Origin: Methanothermococcus okinawensis
GTDB taxonomy: Archaea; AGJL01; Methanococci; Methanococcales; Methanococcaceae
Assembly (NCBI GenBank): GCA_015661555.1
Contig: DQVW01000016.1
Coordinates: 1-18,682, forward strand
Direction of reading: 5' to 3'
Length of the DNA stretch: 18,682 nt
In this document: one piece after another, positions 1 to 7,002 of the stretch
Layout: each line of letters starts with the position of its first letter
How positions within the stretch are numbered: position 1 is the first letter of the stretch
Position numbers and translations under genes: made by a program
The notes under the pieces: model-generated
Told to the model about the DNA's origin: nothing
The model's input: only the letters and a program-made list of their open reading frames with translations
The model's database searches: none

Positions 1-123
1 AAGAAGAAGGAGGAAGGGGTAAGGATAGAAGGGGTTTATCACATGTTTACAGGGGACTATGTAAGTAAAAAACCTAAGGGACAGTTGTACATATCTGTAG
101 ATAGGAATCCTCACCTAGGATAA
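1..123 (+). CDS. C-terminal fragment of an unrecognised protein
   Basis: An open frame runs in from the left edge and stops at TAA 121-123, leaving 40 residues. The fragment starts with a lysine/glutamate-rich stretch (KKKEEGVRIEGVYH) and ends with KGQLYISVDRNPHLG. Codon use (AGG for Arg, ATA for Ile) matches the neighbouring genes, and the frame is followed at once by a thymine-rich tract that could end transcription, which supports it as the true end of a gene. I do not recognise the family, and too little is visible to assign a function. Confidence 0.6.
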   Translation, partial: KKKEEGVRIEGVYHMFTGDYVSKKPKGQLYISVDRNPHLG

Positions 124-124
124 T

Positions 125-140
125 CTCTTTTTTCTTTTTA
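125..140 (+). terminator. Oligo-T terminator after the left-edge gene
   Basis: Directly after the TAA at 121-123 the plus strand has runs of six and five thymines (127-132 and 134-138). Archaeal RNA polymerase commonly stops at such oligo-T tracts without a hairpin. The tract touches the 3' end of the convergent permease gene. Confidence 0.45.
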
Positions 141-1232
141 TCCCAGGATTATACCTGTGATATACCCTGCAAATGTGGAGAGTATCACCACAAGGGTGAG
201 ATAGGTAAGGGTTTTTACAACACCCCATATCCTGGAGAGTGTAAGCACTGTTGGTATACTTAGACTTGGCCCTGCTAGAAGTAGAGCCATGGCAGGTCCA
301 ACATCCATTCCCAGATCCATGAGGGTTTTTACAATAGGTACCTCAGTTAGTGTTGCAAAGTACATAAGGGCACCTACTAGGGAGGCCAGGAAGTTTGAGG
401 TTATGGTGTTCTCACCTACGTATCTACTGATGTACTCAGGGGGAATGAACACACTTATTAGCCCTGCTATAGCCACCCCTATTATTAACAGGGGGAAGAG
501 GGTCCTAGCCAACATATAACTCTCCAGAAGCCAGGACTTAATCTCCTCAGGTTTATACCACCTCTTTACAACCACAACTAGGAGTAAAATAAGGAGAGCT
601 GTAACTACATGTTTACTTAGTATCCCCTCGTAGACAGGTATGTTCAAAAAGGGCATGAACTTTGGAGAGGCTGTTATTGTAAGAAGTATCAACAACTGGA
701 TAAGGAAGAATATTACAGTTTGATACCAGGGTCTTGAGGTAACACTACCAACTCTCCCCCTGAGGATTTTACCCTCCTTTTTCTTTCCCCTCTCAAAGAG
801 TAACTCCATGGTAACGCCTATGAGGATGGAGAAGATTATTGCATATAGGGCCCTTAAGAATCCAATATCCCATCCAAAAACTGCTGCGGAGTAAAAGATT
901 GCAAGGATATTGATGGCAGGTGCCGAGAAGAGTAAGGTGGTAAGAGGTCCTATGCTAGCCCCCCTCTTGTAGAGACTGGAGATCAGCGGTAGTACAGTAC
1001 AGGAACATACTACAAGTATACATCCACTTAAAGCGGCAACAAGGTAGGATATCCCCTTGGGAGTATCGGGACCGAAGTACTTAAGTATAAATCGCCTGTT
1101 TATCATGGTGGCGATGCCCCCTGCCATAAGGAAGGAGAAGGTTAAGGCTATCAACCTGTTAAAATTGAGATAGTCAAAAACAGTTTTTAACATAACCTCT
1201 AGGGCGTAGAGGAGGGCCCCTGAAATATCCAT
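138..1232 (-). CDS. DUF318/ArsP-type membrane permease
   Basis: An integral membrane protein of about 364 residues with roughly eight to ten hydrophobic segments, broken by one basic loop (ERGKKKEGKILRGR) in the middle. The N-terminal half holds CSCTVLPL (Cys76 and Cys78), followed by the small-residue segment LLFSAPAINILAI. The C-terminal half has a related membrane segment, GPSLSIPTVL, so the two halves resemble an inverted repeat. This pattern is typical of the DUF318 / YraQ / ArsP permease family, some members of which export organoarsenicals; the substrate here is unknown. A GTG at 1239-1241 would add three residues. I prefer the ATG at 1230-1232 because GTGGGT then lies at Shine-Dalgarno distance. 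A minus-strand TATA box lies at 1278-1286. No arsenic-related gene is adjacent, so an arsenical role should not be assumed. Confidence 0.8.
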   Translation of the reverse strand: MDISGALLYALEVMLKTVFDYLNFNRLIALTFSFLMAGGIATMINRRFILKYFGPDTPKGISYLVAALSGCILVVCSCTVLPLISSLYKRGASIGPLTTLLFSAPAINILAIFYSAAVFGWDIGFLRALYAIIFSILIGVTMELLFERGKKKEGKILRGRVGSVTSRPWYQTVIFFLIQLLILLTITASPKFMPFLNIPVYEGILSKHVVTALLILLLVVVVKRWYKPEEIKSWLLESYMLARTLFPLLIIGVAIAGLISVFIPPEYISRYVGENTITSNFLASLVGALMYFATLTEVPIVKTLMDLGMDVGPAMALLLAGPSLSIPTVLTLSRIWGVVKTLTYLTLVVILSTFAGYITGIILG

Positions 1233-1277
1233 ATTACCCACACTTAAATTTTTTATCCAGTCTTTAATTTTTTAATC

Positions 1278-1286
1278 TTATATAAA
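1278..1286 (-). promoter_or_regulatory. TATA box for the permease gene
   Basis: On the minus strand this reads TTTATATAA, close to the archaeal TATA consensus. It would place transcription start near 1257, just ahead of the permease start at 1232. It lies between the end of the upstream gene (with its T7 tract) and the permease. Confidence 0.55.
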
Positions 1287-1297
1287 TCCTCTTTTAT

Positions 1298-1304
1298 AAA
1301 AAAA
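1298..1304 (-). terminator. Oligo-T terminator of the 137-residue orphan gene
   Basis: Seven consecutive adenines on the plus strand give T7 on the minus strand, four bases after the stop codon (1308-1310) of the orphan gene. This is a typical archaeal termination tract and separates that gene from the permease. Confidence 0.5.
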
Positions 1305-1307
1305 GAG

Positions 1308-1721
1308 TTAGAGGTTGGAGAGAATAAGCTTTGTTATCATCTTACTTAGATAGGCTGCCTTCTTTGGTTTCAATATGATAGAGGAGTGGTTATTCCCCTT
1401 GTGGAATCCTATAAGGATGGAGGCACTTCTCCTCTCATCGGCAGGGAGAATGGCTATGGAGACCCTGTTCCCATTACCTGCAAAGCATGTCCCAACATCC
1501 TTTATCTTCTTTAGCATCACTCCCTCTTTTTTAAAGTCTCTAGTTATATTCTCTGCACATATGGCACCGTAGTCCAGTAAGCTTGTAAGTAGGGAGGCAC
1601 TTTCAAAATCCATCTCTATGGACTCTATCTCCTTCTCATTTTCATCCACCATCTTCAGTATGATGGAGCCCTCGCTACACTGGGGAACTATTGCTATCCC
1701 ACGGTTACTGACCACCCTCAT
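1308..1721 (-). CDS. Conserved-looking hypothetical protein, 137 aa
   Basis: A soluble 137-residue protein with no signal peptide or membrane segment. The sequence alternates hydrophobic and polar residues (GIAIVPQCSEGSIILKMV, RVSIAILPADERRSASILIGF), suggesting two similar beta-rich halves. Each half seems to be followed by a helical segment: FESASLLTSLLDYGA in the first and KKAAYLSKMITKLILSNL in the second. Three cysteines are scattered and do not form a metal-site spacing. The start is well supported: AAGGTGA lies five bases ahead of ATG 1719-1721, and a minus-strand TATA box sits at 1776-1784. The gene is transcribed divergently from the F420-reducing hydrogenase operon, which could hint at a linked role, but nothing in the sequence names a function and I do not recognise the family. 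Confidence 0.75.
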   Translation of the reverse strand: MRVVSNRGIAIVPQCSEGSIILKMVDENEKEIESIEMDFESASLLTSLLDYGAICAENITRDFKKEGVMLKKIKDVGTCFAGNGNRVSIAILPADERRSASILIGFHKGNNHSSIILKPKKAAYLSKMITKLILSNL

Positions 1722-1775
1722 CCCTTCACCTTCTAAATTTTTGAAAAATAATAGATTTTTAAGAGTTATTTTGTA

Positions 1776-1784
1776 CTATATATA
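1776..1784 (-). promoter_or_regulatory. TATA box for the 137-aa orphan gene
   Basis: The minus strand reads TATATATAG within GTATATATAGTAC. It would start transcription about 25 bases downstream, near 1755, giving a leader of roughly 35 bases before the AAGGTGA ribosome-binding site. Confidence 0.5.
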
Positions 1785-1842
1785 CATTACGTTAGTTATT
1801 AGAGATATTGGAAAGCTCTATTTGAATATCTTAAGGTATTAC

Positions 1843-1851
1843 TTTATATAC
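1843..1851 (+). promoter_or_regulatory. TATA box of the frhAGB operon
   Basis: TTTATATAC on the plus strand, in an AT-rich region, would start transcription near 1870. The GAGAGGTGA ribosome-binding site follows at 1885-1893, before the GTG start at 1901. The 1722-1900 gap is the longest gene-free stretch of the window; apart from this box and the divergent one at 1776-1784 I see no operator repeat in it. Confidence 0.6.
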
Positions 1852-1900
1852 ATTCAGAGTTAAAGTATTTTTTTAAACCAATAGTGAGAGGTGACCCCCT

Positions 1901-3130
1901 GTGGCCCAGACTGTAGACATTACACCCACCACCAGACACGAAGGACATGCCAAGTTGATACTGGAGGTTGACGGGGAAGGGATAGTAAGCAAGGCCTACT
2001 ATATAAATACTACTCCAATTAGGGGTTTTGAAAGAATGGTAGTAGGTAGGCCTGCTGAATTTGTCCCCTTTGCAGTTATGAGGATATGTGGTATATGTCA
2101 GACCACCCATGGTATAGCCTCCTGTAGTGCAATTGAAGATGCAATTGGTTGTGAGATTCCAGAGGATGGACGTCTCCTAAGGGAGTTAACAGGTTTAGGT
2201 AGTAGGATGCACTCCCATCCAATACACCACCTCTTAACCCTCGAAGACTTTGTAAAACCTGAGGAGGGAGATCTAAAGATAGAGATTATTAAACTTATCC
2301 AGAGTATGAGGAAGGTTGGACAGCTTATAGTAGATACCGTGGGAGGGGAAGGTATACATCCACCTAACATAGTGATAGGGGGTATGAGGACAAATATCTC
2401 TGAGAGGGCTAAGGCCAAGTTGTACTATGCACTGAGACAGTTTGAGAAGGATGCCTACAGGATGTACGAGATATACCAGGAGTTAATTGAGAGATTCCTA
2501 GAGGAAGTAGGTATCCCAGATCTAGGATCCCACGACTACCCCTATATAGCATCCCATACAACCTATGGAGATAGGGAGGCTATAAACTGGGATGGTATTG
2601 TAGAGATACCTCCCCACAGGTACTACAAGGATATGAAGATAGCAGAGAGCACCTCTCTAATGATCCCTCTATATGAAGGTGTGCCTGCTGAAGGGGGACC
2701 AAGGGCTAGATTGGTTAAATTTGGGAACTTTAGATCTGGAGGAGGGGCAATGGATATAAACATTGCGAGGGCTAAGGAGAACCTTGGAGCTGTATACAGG
2801 GCTCTGGAGATACTGGATGAGTTGAACATCAATGGAAAAACTAGGGTGACACCTGAGTACAGAGATGGCTCTGGTATAGGTGTCCATGAGGCTCCAAGGG
2901 GTATGAATACCCACTTCGCAGAGGTTGGAAGGGAGGGAAGGATTAAATCTTATAGAATTATAGCTGCATCAAATTGGAACTTCCCAGTGGTGGAGAAGGC
3001 TATTGAGGGCTATCCTCACCAATACGCAGAGGTTATAATGCGTGCCTTCGACATGTGAGCATCATGTGCAGCCCATGTAATTGTTAAGGATGAAGATAGA
3101 AAGGAGATATTGGAGATAAGAAAGGTTTAA
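1901..3130 (+). CDS. frhA: F420-reducing [NiFe] hydrogenase large subunit, selenoprotein
   Basis: The large subunit of group 3a [NiFe] hydrogenase, which reduces coenzyme F420 with H2 in the cytoplasm. The N-terminal nickel ligand motif RICGICQTTH is at residues 61-70 (Cys63, Cys66). The frame meets TGA at 3056-3058, but the second nickel ligand motif lies across it: D-M-U-A-S-C-A-A-H, residues 384-392, with U386 replacing the usual cysteine of DPCxxCxxH. Reading on gives 23 more residues to TAA 3128-3130, for a total of 409, a normal FrhA length. The 17 residues after His392 match the C-terminal extension removed by a maturation protease. A SECIS hairpin follows at 3131. The GTG start is chosen for its strong GAGAGGTGA ribosome-binding site. 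The position after Asp384 is Met rather than the common Pro. FruA of Methanococcus voltae is the known selenium counterpart. Confidence 0.95.
3056..3058 (+). other. In-frame UGA decoded as selenocysteine
   Basis: This TGA occupies the first position of the C-terminal U-x-x-C-x-x-H nickel-binding motif of FrhA (codon 386). Homologous residues continue in the same frame to TAA 3128-3130, and a SECIS-like hairpin begins at the next base. In selenium-dependent Methanococcales the hydrogenase residue at this position is known to be selenocysteine and binds the active-site nickel. Confidence 0.93.
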
Positions 3131-3165
3131 GACTCGAGGGGAACCGTTCTTCGGACCCGAGAGTC
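3131..3165 (+). promoter_or_regulatory. Archaeal SECIS element in the frhA 3' region
   Basis: A hairpin starts immediately after the frhA stop. The outer stem GACTC (3131-3135) pairs with GAGTC (3161-3165). Opposed GA/GA (3136-3137 and 3159-3160) may form tandem G-A pairs. The middle stem GGG (3138-3140) pairs with CCC (3156-3158). The asymmetric internal loop is GAA (3141-3143) facing a single A (3155). The upper stem CCG (3144-3146) pairs with CGG (3152-3154) under a five-base loop (3147-3151). The GAA/A internal loop beneath a short GC stem is the hallmark of archaeal SECIS elements, which act from the 3' untranslated region with SelB to recode UGA. It lies between frhA and frhG on the same transcript. 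Confidence 0.92.
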
Positions 3166-3195
3166 GTCTCAAAGGTTAAATTAGAGAGGGATAAG

Positions 3196-3864
3196 ATGGA
3201 GGATAAGATAACTGTGGCACATGTGCAGTTAAGTAGTTGCTGTGGGTGTTTAATATCCCTGGTAGATACCTATGAGAAGTTTCTAGATGTCCTAAATAGT
3301 ATAGACCTGGTATACTGTCAGACTCTGATGGATGCAAGGGAGATTCCAGAGGCTGATGTTATCCTAGTTGAAGGTGCTGTATGTCTCGAGGATCACCATG
3401 CCCTGGAGGTGGCAAGGGAGGTAAGGAAGAAGGGAAAGACTGTTGTTGCCCTAGGTGCATGTGCGGCATTGGGCTGTATTACAAGGTTTGCAAAGGGGGG
3501 GCAGATGCCTAAACCTGTCCAGGGATCCTTCTCCTCACTTACAGAGATAATAAGGTGTGATATGGCGATACCTGGATGTCCCCCCTCCCCAGAGTTGATA
3601 TTAGGTGTAATCACTGCATTGATAAAGGGAGATGAGGAGTATCTAAAACCCTTCAGGAGATATGCAGTATGTAAATGTGAGTCCTGTGGATGTGACCTGA
3701 TAATTAACGTTGTGAACAAATCTCTCTGTATGGGATGTGGTATCTGTTCAGCCTCCTGTCCAACTAGGGCCATAGAGATGGTAGATGGAAGACCAGTGGT
3801 ATCCCCACAGCTCTGTGTAAAATGTGGGGTGTGCTCCTTCCAATGTCCTAGGATAGAGATCTAG
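3196..3864 (+). CDS. frhG: F420-reducing hydrogenase small (Fe-S) subunit
   Basis: The 222-residue electron-transfer subunit of the F420-reducing hydrogenase. It passes electrons from the NiFe site in FrhA through iron-sulfur clusters to FrhB. The N-terminal SSCCGC (Cys15, 16, 18) and later GACAALGC and IPGCPPSPE are the small-subunit proximal cluster ligands. The C-terminus carries two ferredoxin-type motifs, C178-C181-C184-C188 and C207-C210-C213-C217, preceded by a further cysteine cluster, CKCESCGC. The gene starts 65 bases after frhA, beyond the SECIS hairpin. Its ribosome-binding site (AGAGGGATAAG) is weaker than that of its neighbours. In many F420-reducing hydrogenase operons frhD lies between frhA and frhG; it is absent here. 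Confidence 0.95.
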   Translation: MEDKITVAHVQLSSCCGCLISLVDTYEKFLDVLNSIDLVYCQTLMDAREIPEADVILVEGAVCLEDHHALEVAREVRKKGKTVVALGACAALGCITRFAKGGQMPKPVQGSFSSLTEIIRCDMAIPGCPPSPELILGVITALIKGDEEYLKPFRRYAVCKCESCGCDLIINVVNKSLCMGCGICSASCPTRAIEMVDGRPVVSPQLCVKCGVCSFQCPRIEI

Positions 3865-3872
3865 GTGATTCC

Positions 3873-4733
3873 ATGGACCCCCTGGGAAGCTATAAAAGTA
3901 TAATATCTGCAAGGGCTACAGATAAGAGGATACTTAAAAGATGTCAGGATGGAGGTATAGTCTCTGCAGTCTTCATATACGGGTTGGAGAACAACATACT
4001 AGATGGGGTTATAGTGGCTGATAAGGAGGAGGGTTTTAGACCTGTCCCAAAGGTTGCCACCACACCTGAAGAGGTGTTAGAGGCTGCAGGTACGAAGTAT
4101 ACAGTATCTCCAAATCTCAGTGTTTTAAAAAGTGCCATAAGGGAGTACGCCTGTGAAAAGGTTGGAGTAGTAGGTACACCCTGTCAAATCCTCTCCCTAA
4201 GGAAGGCACTTAAATATCCAGTGGGATTTCGACATATGGTAGATAAGGTTAAACTACTAGTAGGTATATTCTGTATGGAGAACTTCCCCTATATGGGTAT
4301 GAGGATAATAGTGGAGGAGCTATGTGGTGTTAGGATAGAGGATGTAGTTAAGATGGATATTGGAAAGGGTAAATTCTGGGTTTACACAAGATGGGGGGAG
4401 GTAAAATCTGTTAAATTGAAGAAGACTCATCCCTACGAGCAGTCCTCCTGTCACGTATGTACAGACTATACCGCAGAGCTGGCAGATATTTCCACAGGTT
4501 CAGTAGGCAGTCCAGATGGCTGGAGTACTGTAATTATTAGAAATGAGAGGGGAGAGGAGATAATCAATAAAATGATAGAGGAGGGCTATTTGGAGAGGAG
4601 ACCTATAGACGAGGGTAAGTTTGGATTGGGTCTACTTAAGAAACTTGCACTTGTTAAGAAGGAGAAGAATATGAAGGAGATAGAACATAGGAAGGAGCTG
4701 GGACTGCCTGTCCCTCCTGATGTTTGCCATTAA
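3873..4733 (+). CDS. frhB: F420-reducing hydrogenase beta subunit (F420 binding)
   Basis: The 286-residue FrhB subunit, which carries FAD and an iron-sulfur cluster and hands electrons to coenzyme F420. Family features include the early RCQDGGIVSAVFIYGLEN segment, VVGTPCQI in the first half, a central FCMENFPYMG segment with a conserved cysteine, and SSCHVCTDYTAELADIS followed by GSPDGWSTVIIR. Similar proteins serve as F420-binding modules in other F420 enzymes, but the position directly after frhG makes FrhB the natural call. The ribosome-binding site AGGTGATT overlaps the TAG stop of frhG, so translation is probably coupled. Two oligo-T runs directly after the TAA end the operon. Confidence 0.94.
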   Translation: MDPLGSYKSIISARATDKRILKRCQDGGIVSAVFIYGLENNILDGVIVADKEEGFRPVPKVATTPEEVLEAAGTKYTVSPNLSVLKSAIREYACEKVGVVGTPCQILSLRKALKYPVGFRHMVDKVKLLVGIFCMENFPYMGMRIIVEELCGVRIEDVVKMDIGKGKFWVYTRWGEVKSVKLKKTHPYEQSSCHVCTDYTAELADISTGSVGSPDGWSTVIIRNERGEEIINKMIEEGYLERRPIDEGKFGLGLLKKLALVKKEKNMKEIEHRKELGLPVPPDVCH

Positions 4734-4739
4734 AAACCC

Positions 4740-4755
4740 TTTTTTCTCTTTTTTT
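4740..4755 (+). terminator. Double oligo-T terminator of the frhAGB operon
   Basis: Runs of six (4740-4745) and seven (4749-4755) thymines begin seven bases after the frhB stop codon. Such paired T tracts are typical archaeal terminators. They lie only a few bases ahead of the next start codon, so read-through into the channel gene is also possible. Confidence 0.55.
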
Positions 4756-4763
4756 GTGATATA

Positions 4764-5450
4764 ATGGGGCTGTCTTTAAAAGCTCTCAGGGAGCGTATAT
4801 ACCATCCCAGAGTATACAACACCCTTGAGTTAATAGGGATACTATGTACCCTGGAGATACTGATCTCTTTTATTCTCTCAACCTATCATCCACCCTATGA
4901 ACATATCCTTATAAAGCTAGACTTTATATCCATCTCTATTCTCTCCCTTCACTTTCTCTATAAATTCATGGGTACCAGGGAGAAGTTAAGGTTTCTGGCA
5001 AATATCTACAATATAATAGATGCCGTAGTTATTGGGGCATTTATACTCTACCTCCTCCAGATATGGGCTACCAACGCCATCATCAGTTTAAGGATAATCA
5101 ATGCAGTTAGAATCCTTGTACTTCTAAGGATTGTAAAGTTTAAACACCTTAGACTTAGTCGTGAGATGATAAACTTTATCACCATCTTAACCTACAGCTT
5201 TATAATATCCAGTTTTATATGGCTTGTAGAGAACGAGGTTAATCCAGGTATAAACAACTTTGCAGATGCCTTCTACTTTACAGTGATATCTCTAACTACA
5301 GTGGGTTATGGAGACATCACCCCAGTAACCCCCTGGGGTAAGGGTATAATTGTACTCTCCATACTTTACCTGGTATCTGGACTTATAACCAAGATACAGT
5401 CCCTCCTTTACAGGGAGTTGGAGAGAAAGAGGGACGAGGGAGTGGGTTGA
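4764..5450 (+). CDS. Voltage-gated-type K+ channel (MVP-like)
   Basis: A 228-residue membrane protein with the six-segment plan of voltage-gated potassium channels. The selectivity filter TTVGYGD (TVGYGD at 179-184) follows a pore helix (FADAFYFTVISLT) and is followed by a last hydrophobic segment, S6. Ahead of it is an S4-like helix at residues 110-134 with basic residues repeating among hydrophobic ones (RIINAVRILVLLRIVKFKHL). The size and plan resemble MVP, the hyperpolarisation-activated K+ channel of Methanocaldococcus jannaschii, but gating behaviour cannot be read from sequence. There is no large cytoplasmic domain; the C-terminus is a short charged tail (RELERKRDEGVG). Ribosome-binding site TGTGAT precedes the ATG. 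Its TGA stop lies inside the GGTTGATC site of the next gene. Confidence 0.9.
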   Translation: MGLSLKALRERIYHPRVYNTLELIGILCTLEILISFILSTYHPPYEHILIKLDFISISILSLHFLYKFMGTREKLRFLANIYNIIDAVVIGAFILYLLQIWATNAIISLRIINAVRILVLLRIVKFKHLRLSREMINFITILTYSFIISSFIWLVENEVNPGINNFADAFYFTVISLTTVGYGDITPVTPWGKGIIVLSILYLVSGLITKIQSLLYRELERKRDEGVG

Positions 5451-5456
5451 TCAATT

Positions 5457-6998
5457 ATGATACTAGGCATCCACGACGGACACAACAGCAGCGCCTCCCT
5501 AACCTCAGAGAGGGAGATAGAGTACGCCATAAGTGAGGAGAGGTTTACAAGGAGGAAGAATCAGAGGGGCTTCCCCTCAAAGGCAGTTGATTACATACTG
5601 GGGGAAAAAGGGAATGGGGACATAGACCTTATCACAGTTGGGGGGATGTTCAGGAGGGGGAAGAGGTTAAGGGCTATAAAAGAGTTCCAGAAGAGGTTAA
5701 ATGTTCCAGTCCTCTACTTCCATCACCACCTATGTCACGCCGCACTCTATAAGCTCTCAGACTTCAGGGAGTGCCTCGTTGTTACCATAGACGGTGGAGG
5801 GGATGCCCTCTCTGCAACGGTCTCCATAGGTAGTAAGAAGGGGCTGGAGATTATTGCACAGAGTGATATTATAGACTCCCTCGGTGACTTCTACGCCTCC
5901 GTTACTGAAGTGCTAGGTTTTAAACCCATGGAGGATGAGGGTAAGGTGATGTGCCTCTCCAGTTATCCTGGAGAGGAGTTGGACATGGGAGTTATCATAG
6001 ACTACGACAGTAGGATAAAGTCTTTTAAGAATTACCTTGGGGTTGTGGGGCAGGAATCCACAAAGGCCCTAAGGAGAATACTTCAAGGTCTTAAGATAGA
6101 TCCCAGTTACATGGATTTCGCAACTAAGGTGAGGGTGGCGAAGTACGCCCAGAGGGTACTTGAGGATGCTGTATTAAAGATGATAAAAGACTTCTCAGAG
6201 GAGACAGGTATTGACAAGGTTGTCTTCAGTGGAGGTGTGGCCCAGAATGTGAAGTTGAACAGGAGGATAGGGGAGATATACGACCTATATGTACCTCCCT
6301 TCATGGGGGATGAGGGGCTCTCAGTGGGTTCCACCCTCCTGCAGATAAAGGGGGACGTGAATTTAAGGGATACCTATCTTGGTTACAACATCTTAAATGA
6401 GAGGGTGGAGGAGTTGATAGAGAGGGGATACCTCCGGGACTATAAGGTTACCTATCTAGAGGAGGGGGAGATAGCTGAAACCCTGGGAAACCTTCTCCTA
6501 GAGGACAGGATTCTGTGTATATGTAGGGGGAGGATGGAGTTTGGTCCAAGGGCCCTGGGTAACAGGAGTATAGTGGCACTACCTACCAGGGAGAACAGGG
6601 AGAAACTTAGTAGACTACTGAGAAGAGATAGCTTTATGCCCTTTGCACCTACTATACTCTATGAGCATGTGGAGGACTACCTCCTAGATCCAAAATACTG
6701 TCCCTTCATGACCATGGTCTTTGAGGTGAGGGAGGAGGTGAAGGAGAGGATAGAGGGTGTGGTACATGTGGATAATACAACAAGGCCTCAAACCCTAAAG
6801 AGGGATTTTAACAGGGTGTACTACGACACTATAAACTACCTATACCAGTCTATAGACCTCCCAGTGGTTTTAAATACGAGTTTTAATATCCACGGGGAAC
6901 CTATAGTATGTACAGAGTTAGAGGGTATAAGGACCTTTAGGGCAGTAGGTGACGCCCTGCTACTGGGAAACTGGTTAATTGAGAAAGAGATTAGGTGA
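5457..6998 (+). CDS. Carbamoyltransferase, NodU/CmcH family
   Basis: A 513-residue protein of the NodU/CmcH/TobZ O-carbamoyltransferase family. The N-terminal Kae1-like ASKHA domain starts with ILGIHDGHNSSASL. It contains the metal-binding FHHHLCHAA at residues 88-96, a glycine-rich DGGGDA phosphate loop near residue 112, and SGGVAQNVKLN from residue 258. The C-terminal YrdC-like domain carries the signature FGPRALGNRS at 362-371 and later VLNTSFNIHGEPIV. Family members form carbamoyl-adenylate from carbamoyl phosphate and ATP and transfer the carbamoyl group to a hydroxyl, usually of a sugar or antibiotic; the acceptor in methanogens is not known to me. Its gene is six bases after the channel gene, and its own TGA stop forms part of the AGGTGATC ribosome-binding site of archease. 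No glycosyltransferase lies nearby to suggest the acceptor. Confidence 0.9.
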   Translation: MILGIHDGHNSSASLTSEREIEYAISEERFTRRKNQRGFPSKAVDYILGEKGNGDIDLITVGGMFRRGKRLRAIKEFQKRLNVPVLYFHHHLCHAALYKLSDFRECLVVTIDGGGDALSATVSIGSKKGLEIIAQSDIIDSLGDFYASVTEVLGFKPMEDEGKVMCLSSYPGEELDMGVIIDYDSRIKSFKNYLGVVGQESTKALRRILQGLKIDPSYMDFATKVRVAKYAQRVLEDAVLKMIKDFSEETGIDKVVFSGGVAQNVKLNRRIGEIYDLYVPPFMGDEGLSVGSTLLQIKGDVNLRDTYLGYNILNERVEELIERGYLRDYKVTYLEEGEIAETLGNLLLEDRILCICRGRMEFGPRALGNRSIVALPTRENREKLSRLLRRDSFMPFAPTILYEHVEDYLLDPKYCPFMTMVFEVREEVKERIEGVVHVDNTTRPQTLKRDFNRVYYDTINYLYQSIDLPVVLNTSFNIHGEPIVCTELEGIRTFRAVGDALLLGNWLIEKEIR

Positions 6999-7000
6999 TC
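6993..7000 (+). promoter_or_regulatory. Ribosome-binding site that fixes the archease start
   Basis: AGGTGATC lies two bases before ATG 7003-7005 and contains the TGA stop (6996-6998) of the carbamoyltransferase. It argues for ATG 7003 over the in-frame upstream start at 6979, which would overlap the previous gene by 20 bases and has no comparable site. Confidence 0.7.
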
Positions 7001-7002
7001 CT

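Noticed and set aside
1901..3058. FrhA ending at TGA 3058 as a complete 385-residue protein or a broken gene
   Set aside because: The nickel-binding C-terminal motif continues in frame after the TGA, and a SECIS hairpin follows the next stop, so selenocysteine read-through explains it better than truncation.
3131..3165. SECIS hairpin read as an intrinsic terminator between frhA and frhG
   Set aside because: No thymine run follows it, frhG continues the operon, and its internal loop matches SECIS rather than a plain stem.
6979..7002. Upstream in-frame start adding eight residues to archease
   Set aside because: It overlaps the carbamoyltransferase and lacks a ribosome-binding site, while ATG 7003 has AGGTGATC directly before it and gives the usual archease N-terminus.
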